Origin: Mugil cephalus
Taxonomy: Eukaryota; Chordata; Actinopteri; Mugiliformes; Mugilidae
Length of the DNA: 64,000 bases
Direction: 5' to 3'
NCBI RefSeq assembly: GCF_022458985.1
Contig: NC_061789.1
Location: 10,980,357-11,044,356 of the forward strand
How positions within the stretch are numbered: the stretch's first letter is position 1; every line of letters begins with the position of its first letter. Of the stretch, positions 26,046 to 39,700 are shown piece by piece. A program made the position numbers and the translations under genes. The notes under the pieces are model-generated. The model was given only the letters and a program-made list of their open reading frames with translations, made no database searches and had not been told where the DNA came from.

Positions 26046-29000
26046 CTGAACCAGACAGAAGAATTAGGCCAACCAACACTACCAGTGGCTGAAAACTTAG
26101 AAATGGTTCACTCTCTTCTGAATATAGTGCATTAGCAACTAAAAAGTGGAGTATGGCACAGCAGGAGGTGGGGAGGGAGGGGGTGGAGATCGCTGCTGGG
26201 GGATTAAGGAACTATTTAAAATTGAGCCAGAGAGTTCTGCTAAAGCTACATCCCAAAATGTTTTCTCTTGAGCCGCCGGGAAGCTCCGACACGCAGGTTT
26301 TTACTCACCGGCACTTCAGGGTGTAGAACTTTCCCACCAGTTTGACCAGCGGGTACGAGGGCGGTTTGGGCACCAGGGCGGGGACAGTGCCTGTGCGTGG
26401 AGGTTTAGGAGGCCCGCTGTCCCTCTCTGTCCCGTCTGGACAAGACGGGTGCTTCAAGGGCCGACGCTCGAAACCTTTCCGAGGGGAGAAGGCAACAATC
26501 AAACTCAATCTGACTCCAGTTCAACTGTTAAATCAAGAACCTGTTTTTAACCCCCAACATCATAACTAACACTGAATTCATTAATTTGAAGATGAAGACT
26601 TGAGTGTTCGGTGTTCACAATGATTCTGTCTCTGTCCATCTTTTAAAAACCTTCTTTGGACTCACCATCTCTACCATTTGGTCCACTGAACTATTTTAAG
26701 GTCTCGGACAGAAAAGTTGGCTCAACCATGGACTACTTTTTACCGGTTGTGTTGTTACATCTTAGTTCGACCCATTGGCTATGTTACTGTCCCCCTTGAA
26801 AACTCATCACCTGAGGAAAACTTTAATTATTCCAATCAGATCGAGAGTTAACTTCAGGGGTCTGCAACACTTTTCAGGCCAACGTGGGGGAAAGATTTTG
26901 GGGAAAATTAAAAAAAATATAAATAAAAAATGTCTAATCAACCAAAGATTTTCATGGACCCCCTGTTGAAGACCTATGGTTCACATGGTTATCAAGAGCT
27001 GATATTTCCTATTGGACAGATAAACAAAAGTTTACACCACCCCTCTCAGTCTGACTGAAAAGTCCTTCAGACGGGTCAGTCTGTTCTGTTGGAGGTGGTT
27101 TAAGTCATAGTGTTACTTGACAAACTGTAATAAATTAGGTATAATATATTATATCGCACATTAATATATACTGAATGAGTGCACTACATGAAAAATGCAT
27201 CGTCACGTACCTCTGGGCAGGCGGACATTCAGCTCACTGCGCGCCACCTGTGCTTGAAGAGGGAGCCCGCCAACGAGCCGCGAGAGGCCAGGACTGCTGC
27301 GACCGCCCCTGACCGGAGCGTCCTGGAAGTTGTTGCCGGCGTCAGCCTCTGCGGTCCTGGAAGAGCCCTGGGTGACGTCGCGGCTCAGCGGCCGCACCAG
27401 GCTTACAGCCAAAGAAGAAGACCACTGAGAGGAGGAGGAGGAGGAGGAAGAGGAGGCCTTCTGTGATGGCGTGAAGAGGACATGAGCAGAAGGTGAGAGG
27501 TTACTCTTCTGAAAGATGGAAAAGAATGAGTGATACTACAAGCAAAGGGCCTTCAACATTTTTCAGGCCAAGGACCCCCAAACTTATGGAGAGATTAAAT
27601 ATGCACCCCCTACCGATTTTATGTGTCGGCCTATTGCTATTTATAAGTATACATCATTATTATCATCATCATTTTGCATTCAATATTAAGCTATCTGTTT
27701 ACTAAAATAAGTTGGATTCATGTTAATGTGCATTTAAAGAAATTTTAATTTGTGGGGGAAATTTAAAAAATATATCAGAATCTCTAACCATCCCTGCAGT
27801 ACCTCCATGGACCCCCTAGGGGCCACGGATCCCCTGTTGAAGACCTATGCTATAAGCTGTATATTAGGCAAACACTGACGGGTCCTCGTGTATTTACCTT
27901 GATGCTATGTTGTTAAGCATTTTGGACACAGTTTTTTTTTTTAAACTGTTCAATGCTGTTATAGTCTATTGTTTTTGTTTTGAAAATACTGTATATCATA
28001 CACTGTCTGGCGAAAAAAAAAAAAAGTACTATTCAAAAGTTTTCTGTAAGATCAAAGTTGTGTGGTGGTAAGATATGCTAGCTAAACCGACTGCTGGCTA
28101 TAGCTAAACCAAGCTAAGTGGCTGCTGGCTACAGCTAAGCAAAGCAAACTGGTTCCTGGATATAGTTAGGCTAAGCTAATAAGCTAATTGGCTGTTGACT
28201 ATAGCAAAAACAAGGTAAATGGTGGTTGGCTAGAGTTAAGAGCTAAACTAATGACGGGGTTTTCAAATATGTTCAGTCCAGAGCACCTGCTGTCATGTCT
28301 TCACGTGTAGTTGAACAGCACATCTTCAAACGCCAGTCTGCTTTGAAGTATTTGCCTGGGAGAGACCTTGCTGATGCCGTGTAACTGCCTCGTGTCTTGC
28401 TGTTGCTGTGCTCAGTCTCAGCCTGTGACATGAAACTGTCCTCCACAACCTCACCTTGGTAGCAGAGTTTGGCTGTTCCTCAACCAAGTAGTTTTAAGCC
28501 TCCTACACAACTGTTTCTGTTTCAGATAACGACTGTGTTTCAACCTACACGTGTGACATTGATTAGTGTTAACACCCGTTTGATATAACTGGTTGATCAT
28601 ACACCTGACTACAATCCTGCAAAATCCCTGAATTTGTGCAAATGTACCAAGACGAACTGATGCTGGTTTTGTAAGACAGTTACACCAAATATTGATGTGA
28701 TTTAGATGTTTCTTTTGTTCACTCACTTTGTATTTTGTAAATTGATGAAAATAAACAATCATTACTTATATTTTTGAAAGCATTCTTAGTTTACATAACT
28801 GAGCTAACAGGCTATGGCTATGCTAAGCTAACTGGCTATGGCTGATTTAGCTACATATAACTGTACAGTTTTTAAGTTCGGGCAGCCCTACATATTTTTT
28901 TTCCCAGTGTAATTAGGTGAGTACAATCCTGCAGCCATCCCAACTTAAAATAGCCCTTCTCTAAATGTTAATCCACTTGTAATTTCACAAAATACAATCA

Positions 29001-32000
29001 CCGCTGCCATGAAAAATGGCAGCTGTGGAGCACTGCGGAAGTCACATTTGTCCAAGAAAACTTAAGGCTGGACGCCTGCGAGTCAGAAAGGCAAAGCAAA
29101 CATTGCACAACAACACTAAATATCAGAAAACATTTCTGCCTGCAAATGTCACGCAGTCAGTCAATACACACAGAAAGGGTTTTCTACCAGAGGACAATGA
29201 GCACAAGCATAGTCCAAAAGCTACTTCAGTTAACAGAAGCTGAAGCTTTTTTTTTTTTTTTTTTCAAAAAGTGCTAACTGTCCCCAGCCCTGAACTGAAA
29301 ATACGTTTTTTTTTTTTTTTTTCCAGCAAGCTCAAAAACATCAATGATGTCCAAGAAAAACTTACCCGGTGTTAGTGTTAGTTGTAACAGTCATGGGGAC
29401 TGAATGAGTTGGTGTTTGTGTTTTATATGTGTTTATGAAACACAGAAGTTGTCTGAATGTGGGTGTTCAAAACTTGTGCTAACGCAGAGGCAAAGACTCA
29501 GAGTTGGCGAGAGGCAAGTATCTTTATAATCTGATTAGTTTGTATTAGAGGTTTTAATATTTTTCCCCAAAAGAAACATTGGGATGTTGCAACACAGAAG
29601 TTTCAAAGCTAGTTTGTCTTTGTATGTTCTTTTAAAGTCACATGTCCTAAAAAATATAGCATATACTCTCTGAACCACGTATCATGCCACTTTTCATTTA
29701 AGCCAGAAAACTGGACATTAAGAACAAATACAGGTCAATATGAAACCCCTTCATAGGTGCTGTAATCTACTCTCTTGCTCTCGTGTTAATTTCATCTTAT
29801 TTGTAGTGAGGTTACACCGCAAAATTCCCAGCGCAGCTCCACCCAAATTCACCCTGAGGACACGTCTAATCAGCCAGAACAAAACCATCTGTGAGGGTGT
29901 ACCAGGCGTTAAGAATTATCTGAGCTGTTCAGGGTTTCAAAATTGTCACTTTTTCATCACATCTTATTACTCCCTTTTTTTTATCTTTTGACGAGCTGAT
30001 TAACATACACACGAGCTGATAGCATAAACTATAACTGGTGTTATACTACTTGGCTGAATTTGTCCATAATATATATTTTTAATACTTAAAGCAGACAAAA
30101 ATACATAAGTTTACCTGTGAAAAGTAGTTAATTATTAGCTTTTAATCATTATGTACCACTGGAAACAGAATGTTAATTCACATTATTCTCATTACTTACA
30201 TACATCCAGCTGCAGCCTGACAACAAATATTAATGAATCTGCTAATTATTTTCTTGACTAATTCTTTTTGTGAATATGACCATGATATCATCTTTAATTC
30301 AAACCAGTTGAGTTTATGTTGACATAAGCCAAAGGAAAAGCCTGAACTATTGATGGGAAAAAACCTTATCATATAATTAACTGATCAAACACACTCACTC
30401 GCCAGTTAATTAGGTACACCAGTGAAAATGAATACAATGAAATATAACAGTCCTGCAGTAAATCCCCCTTTATGACTTTTCTAACGTTCACTCCACAACT
30501 TAAGGTGTTTTCTCTTAGAGCTTGTTCCAAAATATGCACCATCCCCCCAAGTCATGACAACAGTCTCCCAAATCAAGAGAACAAAAAATTATTATTATTT
30601 ATAATAAATATTTTAACAAACGCCGAATTTTATAACATTCACAAAGAAGCGATTTCGTGCAGGACTGTCATATTAGAATGAATTCACAATCACTAGTGTA
30701 TCTAATAATAAACTGGCAAGAGAGTGTAATTACCAATTAAGCTTATGTCAATTAATGGTCTGTTTGGCCATTTTTAATCACGTCTTCACCAGCTAAGTTG
30801 GGTCTTACGTCTCCAGAAAGAAAGAAACCTTTACAATACGATTACAAGGACATTTAAAAGGTAATCTGTTCTGTATGTATGCCACATCACGGCTCAGTGA
30901 AAAAGGTGTGACAGTGACGCAAATGCACCAGAAACTAATTCAGGAGAGAGAAGAGGGGGGGGGGGGAGAAGAAGAAAAAAACATACATTTTCCTTCTATC
31001 AACAGCATGCCATAATTTATCAGAAGATGAAACATAAGCTGCCAGGCACCCTGGTTACTATGGCAACTATCAAGTCAATAGCAGAGTTGTTCTGGCATCT
31101 GTCCCCACAGTGATTTTTTTTTTTTTTACTGGGTGTAAAGACACAGGATCTACAGTAAGGCTCGAAGCTGCGAGACAACACGTCTGAAGCTTTCCAAGAC
31201 ACAAAATGTCTGTCGTGCCACCAGCTGAGGCTTGTTAGATCTCTGAGCATGATGCCTATTCACAGACACAGCGAGGAAAGTGAGGGTGTCAGGAAAGTAG
31301 CACAGTGGGTTATGATCTTTTATTGTGTAGCTGTTAAGCTTCTTTGGTAGTTTCATCCACTGATATTTTCTCTGTGGAAAGGGACCCATTCACAGAGGGA
31401 ACAATAGATTTCACTCAAGTGTCGGAGGCCAAACTTAAAATCATGAATCTGTTAACAGAACCACTTGGACAAGTCGGAGTTTTGACACTGAAATTAATGA
31501 TTAACAGCTATCTGCTACTCCTCACCTTCTTGAGGGCAGTGCGGTTACCCTGCATGTAGCTACGGTGCATCTCCAGCACCTTCTGCGGCTTGCTGCGTAT
31601 CCAAGCGCTGAGCGTCTCGATCGGTGATCCATTTACACACCACTCCGTCACGCCAAACTGCCTCAGGTGGGCTCGTGCGTGGCTGGCTAAAGCTTTACGG
31701 TTCTCAAAGTAGAAGCCACAAAGTTCACAACTGGGATCTGGAAAAAAACAAAAAAATAACATGGAATACCTTCTTTTAAAAGAGTAATCAGCATTAAAAT
31801 ACCTGATTCAGACGAACTGAAAAAGCTACAACTCACCTTGGTGCCCATGCTTGTCTGGGGAAGGCTTTCGTTTGTAGGAGAAATCATGTGGAAGAGATGA
31901 GAAAGTCTTAAGCTGATGTGGCGATGATTTGGCACCCTCCACTGACTGGACCTCTTCAGACAGAGGCCTCTTCCCCAATGGAGACATCCTGAAAAACTTC

Positions 32001-35000
32001 CCTGCAGGTGGGGCAGATGACGCGGACCCCAAGCCCTGCTTATGGTGCTTTGATCCCGACTGCAGCAAATTGAGCGGAGATTTACGGAATTTGGAGGACT
32101 GGTAAACAGAAACGGGAAAACCGTCTGAGCTGCTGGTGCCGCTGGTGTGCTCCCACAGTGGACTGCCGGCCCCTCGGCTCGACTCCTTCTTCACTCCCTG
32201 GTCTGAGCGAGAGGAGCCGCCCATCCCTCTCTTGTGCATCACCTCCCTCAGAGTGTCGATTGGCGAGCCGTTGACGGACCACTCGGTAATGCCCATTTGC
32301 CGAAGGTGGGAGCGGGCGTGACTGGAGAGGCCTTTGCGGTTCTCGAAATATTCACCACAGAATTCACAGCGAATATCCCGCGTGGGCTCCACTTCATGGG
32401 CCATGGCTAAAGAGAGACCAGGAGAAAACATGCACCATATTAAAGCAAGCAAAGGATTAATTAATAGCCATCCACTAAACTGTCAATATGGTCTACTACT
32501 GGGAAATAGATGGCAGGCTACTACTGACAGGTACATTTCTGTGTTGGATTAGTTCTTGCAGAGTCACACAAGAAGCTCAATACTGCTGCCTTCTCTGTAA
32601 GTTAGCATCACAAGCTAGCGAACTTAGATTGGCACAAAGACTGGAAACCACTGGAGAGAGGTTGTCTGACTCTGTCAAGAGGCCAAAACTGCACAACAGC
32701 AACTCTGTGTCTTAAAGCTCTGTCTTGTTTTTTTTAGTATTTGCACAAAGACACAAGTGTAACTTGAGGTTTGATGCTCAGTTCCAACTATTTCTTTTCC
32801 AGATCCAAGTTGCTGCTTAATGCTTAGAAACTGGATCCATCCTAAAAAGTGATTGAAGCACACTACTATGCATTATAGTTGGTTGTTTTAGGAGCAGAAG
32901 GAAGATATTGCAGGTCAGAAACTAATCTTAGGTGGATTCTGTTAGCTACCTAGCTAAGTCGTAAAGACGTGGGTGGTATCCATTTTCTCATGAGAGAAAG
33001 TATTTCTGTAGTAGTATAAGTATCAAGCTATTCCTTTTTAACTGCCGAGTAAATACTGGAGACAAAACGGGATTCAAGTTACCAAAGTTGAGCGGGAACA
33101 CATTGTCAGAGCTGCTCCAGTTAGAGTTGAGCGATTCGGGAGAAAAACTTCCAGACCTCCCCGAGGCGCCGGGTGTGGTGACCTCCACCTGCACCGGCTC
33201 AGGCTTCAGCTTGAGAATCAGCCCGCTAGAAGACGGCGCCGAGCTGGACTTTGACGCGGCAGACTGGTGCGGGCTGGAGGGGCGGACAAAGGTGAAGGGC
33301 AGCCGACCCAGGAGGGTGGCCGAAGGAGACGAGGAGGCGGACAAAGGGGAACGGGGGGGTCCCGGAGATGACGGAGGTGGAGTTTTGTGAGGTTTCAGAG
33401 GAAGGGCGCACGGCAAACCCCGTCTTGTGATGATCTCCCTCAAGGTGTCGATTGGGGAACCGTTGACGGACCACTCCGTAATGCCCATCTGGCGTAGGTG
33501 GGAGCGGGCATGGCTGGAAAGCCCTTTGCGATTCTCAAAGTATTCCCCACAGAATTCACAGCCTATTTCTTTTGGAGGTTCACCTAAGAGATGAGAAAAT
33601 GACAACAGAAAATAACTTTACTGCATCCAAAGTCCACTTTACGTAAAAGTAGCCAGGTATGTGATCGGTTCTTTGGAACAACACTCACTGTGCGGAAGGG
33701 CCATGAGCTCCCCACTACTGAGGCGGAAGACCTGCATGGAAGAGGACTTGAGACGCTTGGTGGGCGGGCCAAGTAAAGACGAGGCGGAGGAAGAGGTAGC
33801 ACTGGAGGTTGACCCACTCCCAGTCGTAGTCACCTTGTAGAGGAGTGATGAGGAGGAAGAGGAGGAGAGTGTCAGCAGAGATTGCTTCTGGGAGGACAGT
33901 GTGTTGGTGGTGGCGGTGGTGGTGTTGTTGTTGCTGTTGAGGCCTCGTGGTTCTGTGTGGCTGTCAAGTTGCAGAGCACTGGCTTTGTGCTTGAAGTCAT
34001 CGGTATCAATGAGCTGGTTCAGGAGGTCGATCGGAGAGCCCTTGGATTCAGAGTACTCGACCCCAAAGTGCCGCAGGTGGGCTCGTGCGTGGCTGGATAA
34101 GCCTTTTCGGGTCTCGAACCAGGCACCACATAGCTGACAAACAATGTCCTTGTTGGCGTCCACCTCCAGTGCTGCAAGTGGAGACACAAATAAAAAAAAA
34201 ATTTAGACCTAGCAGGACAATGAACAGTTACTGAAAATACTTGAGTCAGGGGAGTGAGACTTACTAAGGTTGAGAGGAGCGTCATTCTCCTGTGGTGCCC
34301 AGAGGGGTTTGGCGGTTGTGATGGTTGCCGGGGCAGAGAGGTTAGAGGTCAAGCTTTTCATTCCCCCAGCCTTGTGCTCGGAGGAGCGCAAGGGGGAAGA
34401 CACGGGCAGCAGAGAAGAAATGGGGGCTTTCTTCACCACTGAGGAAGGGGATCCAGAGTGAGCCGGAGCTGGAGAAGCACCAGGAGAAGGCGTAGGGGAG
34501 GAAGGCGGCACGGCTTTCGCTGCTTTGGCCAGGACGGAGAGAGGGATGGGTTTCTCGTCAAACTCCATGTCTTCTAGGTCCTCATCTTTCGGGACGACGC
34601 GCGGGGGGCAATCCTCGGCCGTGAGCGGCTCCAGGAGAGACGGGCTTAGCTCGCCGCCTTCGTCGCACTCCTTGGCGATCTGGCGGAGGAGGTCGACGGG
34701 GGGGCCACTGTTGATGCCCAGCTGGCGCAAGTGAGAGCGGGCGTGGATGGAGAGTCCCCGCCTCGTCTCAAACCGAGCTTCGCACACCTCACACTTCAAG
34801 TTGTGGACTAGAAAAGAAAAAAAAAAAACAGTTGATGAACACGACATTGAGCAACGGCAAGTTTGAAAGCCTGGGATTCTCTTAGGGCTGCTCTTCTTAT
34901 CTACATTTTCACCCAGCCTGCAGTAACACAACGTTAGAGGTGTTCTTATTAGCTCCTAAATACACCTCTACCGCTCAGGATTTCCCTCCGGACAACACTC

Positions 35001-36734
35001 TCAGCACTAACCTAAGGTCACTTTTACAATTTTCCCTCTGACAGCTATGATGAGGCTTGGCCGTAGCAAATCCAATCCCTTGTCAAACACTCTGGAGGTC
35101 AGCATTCCCAACATTTCCCCCCTCACCCTTGGTGTCCGCATCCTCCCCAGGAGAGAGGCTGTCGGTGTCCACGCTGCACAGCCTCGTTTTCCCGGGACTG
35201 GGGCTCAAACCGTCCAGCGCCAGAAGCTGCTGCAGCTGCTCCTCCTCATCGTCATCATCATCATCATCGTCGTCGTCGTCCTCCTCCTCCTCGGCTGCCT
35301 CCTCATCATCACCTAAAGCCCACACACAAGGAATTTGTCCCGCGCTAATTAAACTAATTAATGATACACACAATGAACTGATGAATGAAACTTACAACTG
35401 TTTTGCAGTTTTTAAAAATGAAAAGGAATTGGCAAAGAGGCGTGAGCAACTCAGTCCTTTGAGCCTGCACTGTAATTTCTCAGTCCTTTCAAACAGCGGC
35501 GCATTATAACATGAAAAATGTGCAGGAAAAGGGAGGTGGGGGTGGTGTGGGGGGGGGAGAAGAAAAAAAAATAAATCAAGTAATGAAACCCTGTCAGAAA
35601 ATAAATAAAGAAATAAATAATAAAAAGTGATAATTGCACTACTGTGCGAAACGAACGCGGCAGCCTCGCTTCCCCGCAGTCAGACATTCCTGGGACAAAA
35701 GTGCCATTTTCTGCGACAAATCGGTAAATCAAAAGAGACGTGGAGACAGACAATGGTTTTTGTCTGGTGGGCGGCTCTGCGCTTGTCAGTTCATCTCTTG
35801 ACTGTAAAAGAGCGGCGATGTGACACCTCGGAGCGCAGCGTTATAACACCATTTAGGCTATTAGAAATTGGGACTGTGTGAAGTAAATCGGGGAGAGCAC
35901 TTATATATAGCAATTTATATATATAAAACAAAGAAAATTGTTATTTTTTTCCAAAAAAACAACAACAAACGGAGCACTTCGGGCGCATCCAGGCACAGAA
36001 AACAGTGCGCAAACCCCGACACTTCCAAGTTAACTTCGATTATACTTGGTTGATAAGTTGCAACGCGATTCCTACACTTCTCAGTCCGCGAAGTTGCAGT
36101 GACTCCCGAGCAAAAAACGCACGATCAGTTTGTTAGTAGAAAACGCGCACATGAGAGCACGGCGTGTCCTCTATCAAAAATCAAAGCAAAGTAAAATGGC
36201 GAGGATTGGGCAACTGTAGGTAATTTTAGAGATCCTGCTGCATTGGAAACACTGGACGTCATTCGAGGCGTGCGGAATGAATAAAAAAAAAAGAAAGAAA
36301 AAAAACGCGCAAAGGCACAAACTATGACAGCACAGCGAAATATGGATTACAAAATAAATCATCCGCGAGGAAGACAAGAGGGGAAAAAAAGGGGGAGAAA
36401 GAGAGAGCAAAACCCGAAACAATAACAATGACCTGCTTTATGGGCTTTTGACATCCGTGTCATGGGCTACCTGCGCGGCTCGCATTGATTTTCCTCACAT
36501 GATAAAAGAGTTTTCTAAATGGCTATAATGTGACAGAAGGTGCGGGTTGAGACGTGCGGGGTGCGACGCGTGATCCGAGGGCAGGCGGTGAACACGGGAG
36601 GAGGGTGGGGAGGGGGGAGATCACGGCGCGCCGTACTCACCGGTCCGCAACCGCAGTGCATCGGACTCCCGGCAGCTGAAGCCAGACAGTTTTTCCGCTA
36701 TTGTTTGGGTCTGCGGGGAGGTGGAAGCAGCCAT
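25655..36734 (-). CDS. wiz: Wiz short form from an internal first exon
   Basis: A minus-strand exon 36,734-36,641 has an ATG in strong context (AAAATGG) and encodes 31 residues, MAASTSPQTQTIAEKLSGF then CRESDALRLRT. It ends at a consensus donor G|GTGAGT in phase 1, exactly fitting the acceptor at 35,312 to give ...LRTGDDEEAAEEEED. Joined to the downstream exons it gives a 1,131-residue protein that lacks the first six fingers (four of exon 43446-41836, plus those of 40820-40380 and 39316-38882). Mammals also have a short WIZ form starting before the same finger, with a different N-terminus. The surrounding 35.6-36.8 kb is CpG-rich, as expected for a promoter. The expression is inferred from sequence only. 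Confidence 0.72.
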
Positions 36735-39700
36735 TTTGCCCCCATATGCACCGCTAAGCTAAGGCGTGACCAATCGAGTGGAGGCGGAGGTTTGGGATGA
36801 ATGCAACTGAGTGCCACATCAACCATGGGCATCAGGGTCTCTCTCTCTCTCCCCCCCTTCTCTCTCTCTCTCTCTCTGTCTCTCTCCATCTTTAGATTTA
36901 TCGTCTCCTGATTCCAACACACAAGTGTCACTCGGGTCAACCAATCCTTTCTCGACTAAGATGATAAAAGGAGCTCACTTCCAACTGCATCTGTCTGCAT
37001 TTTAACTCCTGGCATCATTGCAGAAATAGCTCCGCGCACTCACAAGGTCAACAGAACAATCAGAGTATCCAAAAAGAATGAAAGCAAGAGAGAAAAAAGG
37101 CTCGTTTTAAGAATGAACCGAGACCTGGGTGAATAACAGAAGTGATTCGTCAATCTGCGATTCAAAAACGACTCTCGCCGATATTTAAAGCAAGACTAGT
37201 GGCATTAAGATGATAGTTTCTTGCTCCAACACAGTTGTAACTCATCACAGAATGGACATGATGTTGTTAGTGGGGGCTTTTGGGTCCTACGGGTTGGGCC
37301 TCCGTGGATCAGGCTTGTTCTAGTGCATCCCACAAATACCGGATCAGTTTGGGATCTAGTGAATCTGGAGGCCTTGTGCTGTTCTTCATGTTTTCCTAAA
37401 CTGTTTTTGTCTGTGTCAGGCTGCATCCTGCTGGGGATGGTTGCTGTCATCAAAGAGTGTCATTGCTATGGGGTGGGGGTGTCTGGTCTGATCTAGGTGG
37501 GAGCTACGTGTCTAAGTAACACTCACACGAATGAATGCCAGGTCCATAAGTTTCCCAGGAGAGAACACTGTATTGTCACTAATGGTCAATGTGATTTACT
37601 TCCCCTGTCAGTGGTCGTAATGTTATGCCTGATCGGTGTAAAACAACTTTAACCTCCTGAGACCTGAGCTTTAGTTTGCTATGCAAACTATTTTTTTTTT
37701 TTATTTCTCCAAGGTATTTAGATATCAGTGGTACCTAAGAACTATAAAAATCATCTTTGAACTGGAAATAGTTTTTGGAAAATATTACGTCCTCATATGT
37801 GGACATGGGAATTATTTCACTGTAAATATAAAACTGACCATGGCTTTGCAAAGACAGTATTGCAAATAATGAATTCCCAATGTCCTCAAACGACTATTTG
37901 CTACTTAGCGAAGCTATAGCTTGTTACTGTTGATAGAAGTTGTTGCGTTTGCACATCACATTGAACTAGAAAAGTTACTAAGAATAACAAAACAAGTTTC
38001 AACTGTAAAATTTCATGAGGTTTTGTACCAAGTCCACTTTTGTTATGTCATCGGCTGCAGAATGAATCCAATGATCGTGTTTTTACGCCAACTAGAATCC
38101 AGTTATGAGGATAAAAGAAGAAGCTGCCACAAACTTAAAACTTAACGTCCCCATATGAGGACACAGGGTCTCAGGAGGTTAAAGAATCATAGACAATTGA
38201 GTAAAAGGTCTTGTATTTATACATCCCTTTTCAACCTACTAGTACTCAGCGGACTTTACTTGGGATTTATTGTGTTGTATTTCGGCATGGGACACATTTC
38301 CAGTGATCGAACCCTGGAAAAACATTCATAGTAAAAAACTTCTACACACATCTGGATAGTACCACAACAAATCACAGAGGAGCACAGAATATCACATTAA
38401 GAAGGTAAAGAGGAAATGAAACATACACGTATGTGTCCTTGTACTGCGAACTATATCCGACACCTTTGCTAAAGTCAAATATTAAAAAGTTGCTTAAATC
38501 CAAGATTTAAGAAGGTTATTTTTTTGTCATTTTCACCTGGCTTGTCTCTATTTTTCTAATACATCACTTTTTCTTTTCCCGAAACAGCACAGAAATTCAG
38601 CATGTTCAGATGATCTGTACGTGTACTATGTCACTGTTGCTCTTTGTCCATAAAGCCCCACCCAAACGATTGTATTGGCTCAACTCAGGGAGACTCCAGA
38701 CCAACTTTCAATCACAAGAAAGTTGTAGCTGGTCTGACTTCCAGGTCTCTTTGTCAGGCCCTGGAGAGCCCAAGCAGTTCAACGCAAGCTGTGAAATCCA
38801 TCAGCAACCAACAGAAAAAAAACTCACAGAGCCTTATAAATAAAATATGTCCCACTTTAAATTTAAAAAATGGTAACATACCTTCACTCTTGTTTGCATC
38901 ACCCTTCTTCTTCCAGTGTTGAAGAGGTGCTGAAGGCAATTCATCAGAAACACTCCTTTCACTCGTCTCCCCTTCCAGCTTTACTTCAACAATTCCCTCC
39001 CCTTCTTGTTTTGTGTTTTTCCCCTCTTCATCCTCCTCCTCCTCCTCCTCATCCTCCTCCTCCTCTTCGTCCTCATCTGCCTCCTCGTCTTCCTCGGGAG
39101 TGCTCCGAGGGGGTGCCGTGGGGATTACGAGGTCGGGGCGGCTGGAGAACAGCTCCCTCAGGATGTGAATTGGCGAGATGGTGACGTCCCAGTTCGTGAT
39201 GCCGAAGTCGCGGAGGTGGGCCCGGGCGTGGCTGGAAAGGCCGGCCCGGGTGTCGAAGCCGGCGCTACAGAACTCACAGTGCATCACGCTGAATGTGTCT
39301 GGGTCAAAGTTGGCAACTGTGGAGAGAACAAGCGAGGCAAGTTTTAAACCGACTGTGCAGGAAGACACCTCACGCCAGTGGTTCCCACACTTAAATCAAA
39401 GCTCTTACGGATTGCATTTGACACAGGCTGCATTGAAGCCTTTGCAGCTTAAAACGTGGTATGATATCACTCTAGGACGCCAACTTTCTACATTCATGGA
39501 TCACAAAGGATTAATTCTACTGAGGAACCCCCTGATTTTTACTCCAACACCACAACTGTGTTGCCGTTTGCAACAGCCGTTAGCGCTCCTCTCTGTTTAG
39601 CAGATGTTAGCATGCTAACAGACTAAACCAAGATTGTGAACATACAGTTATGTCACGTTTTAACAATTTACTGTACTTGCAAGTCACTAAAAACACTACA

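Noticed and set aside
35057..35509. Plus-strand 150-codon frame rich in serine
   Set aside because: It is the complement of the wiz aspartate/glutamate exon, so the serine run is a by-product of the GAC/GAG repeats.
39006..39600. Plus-strand frames of 113 and 140 codons across 39.0-39.6 kb
   Set aside because: They are antisense to the wiz finger-6 exon and its acidic run, which has strong family identity and correct splice sites; they also run into a hAT element.
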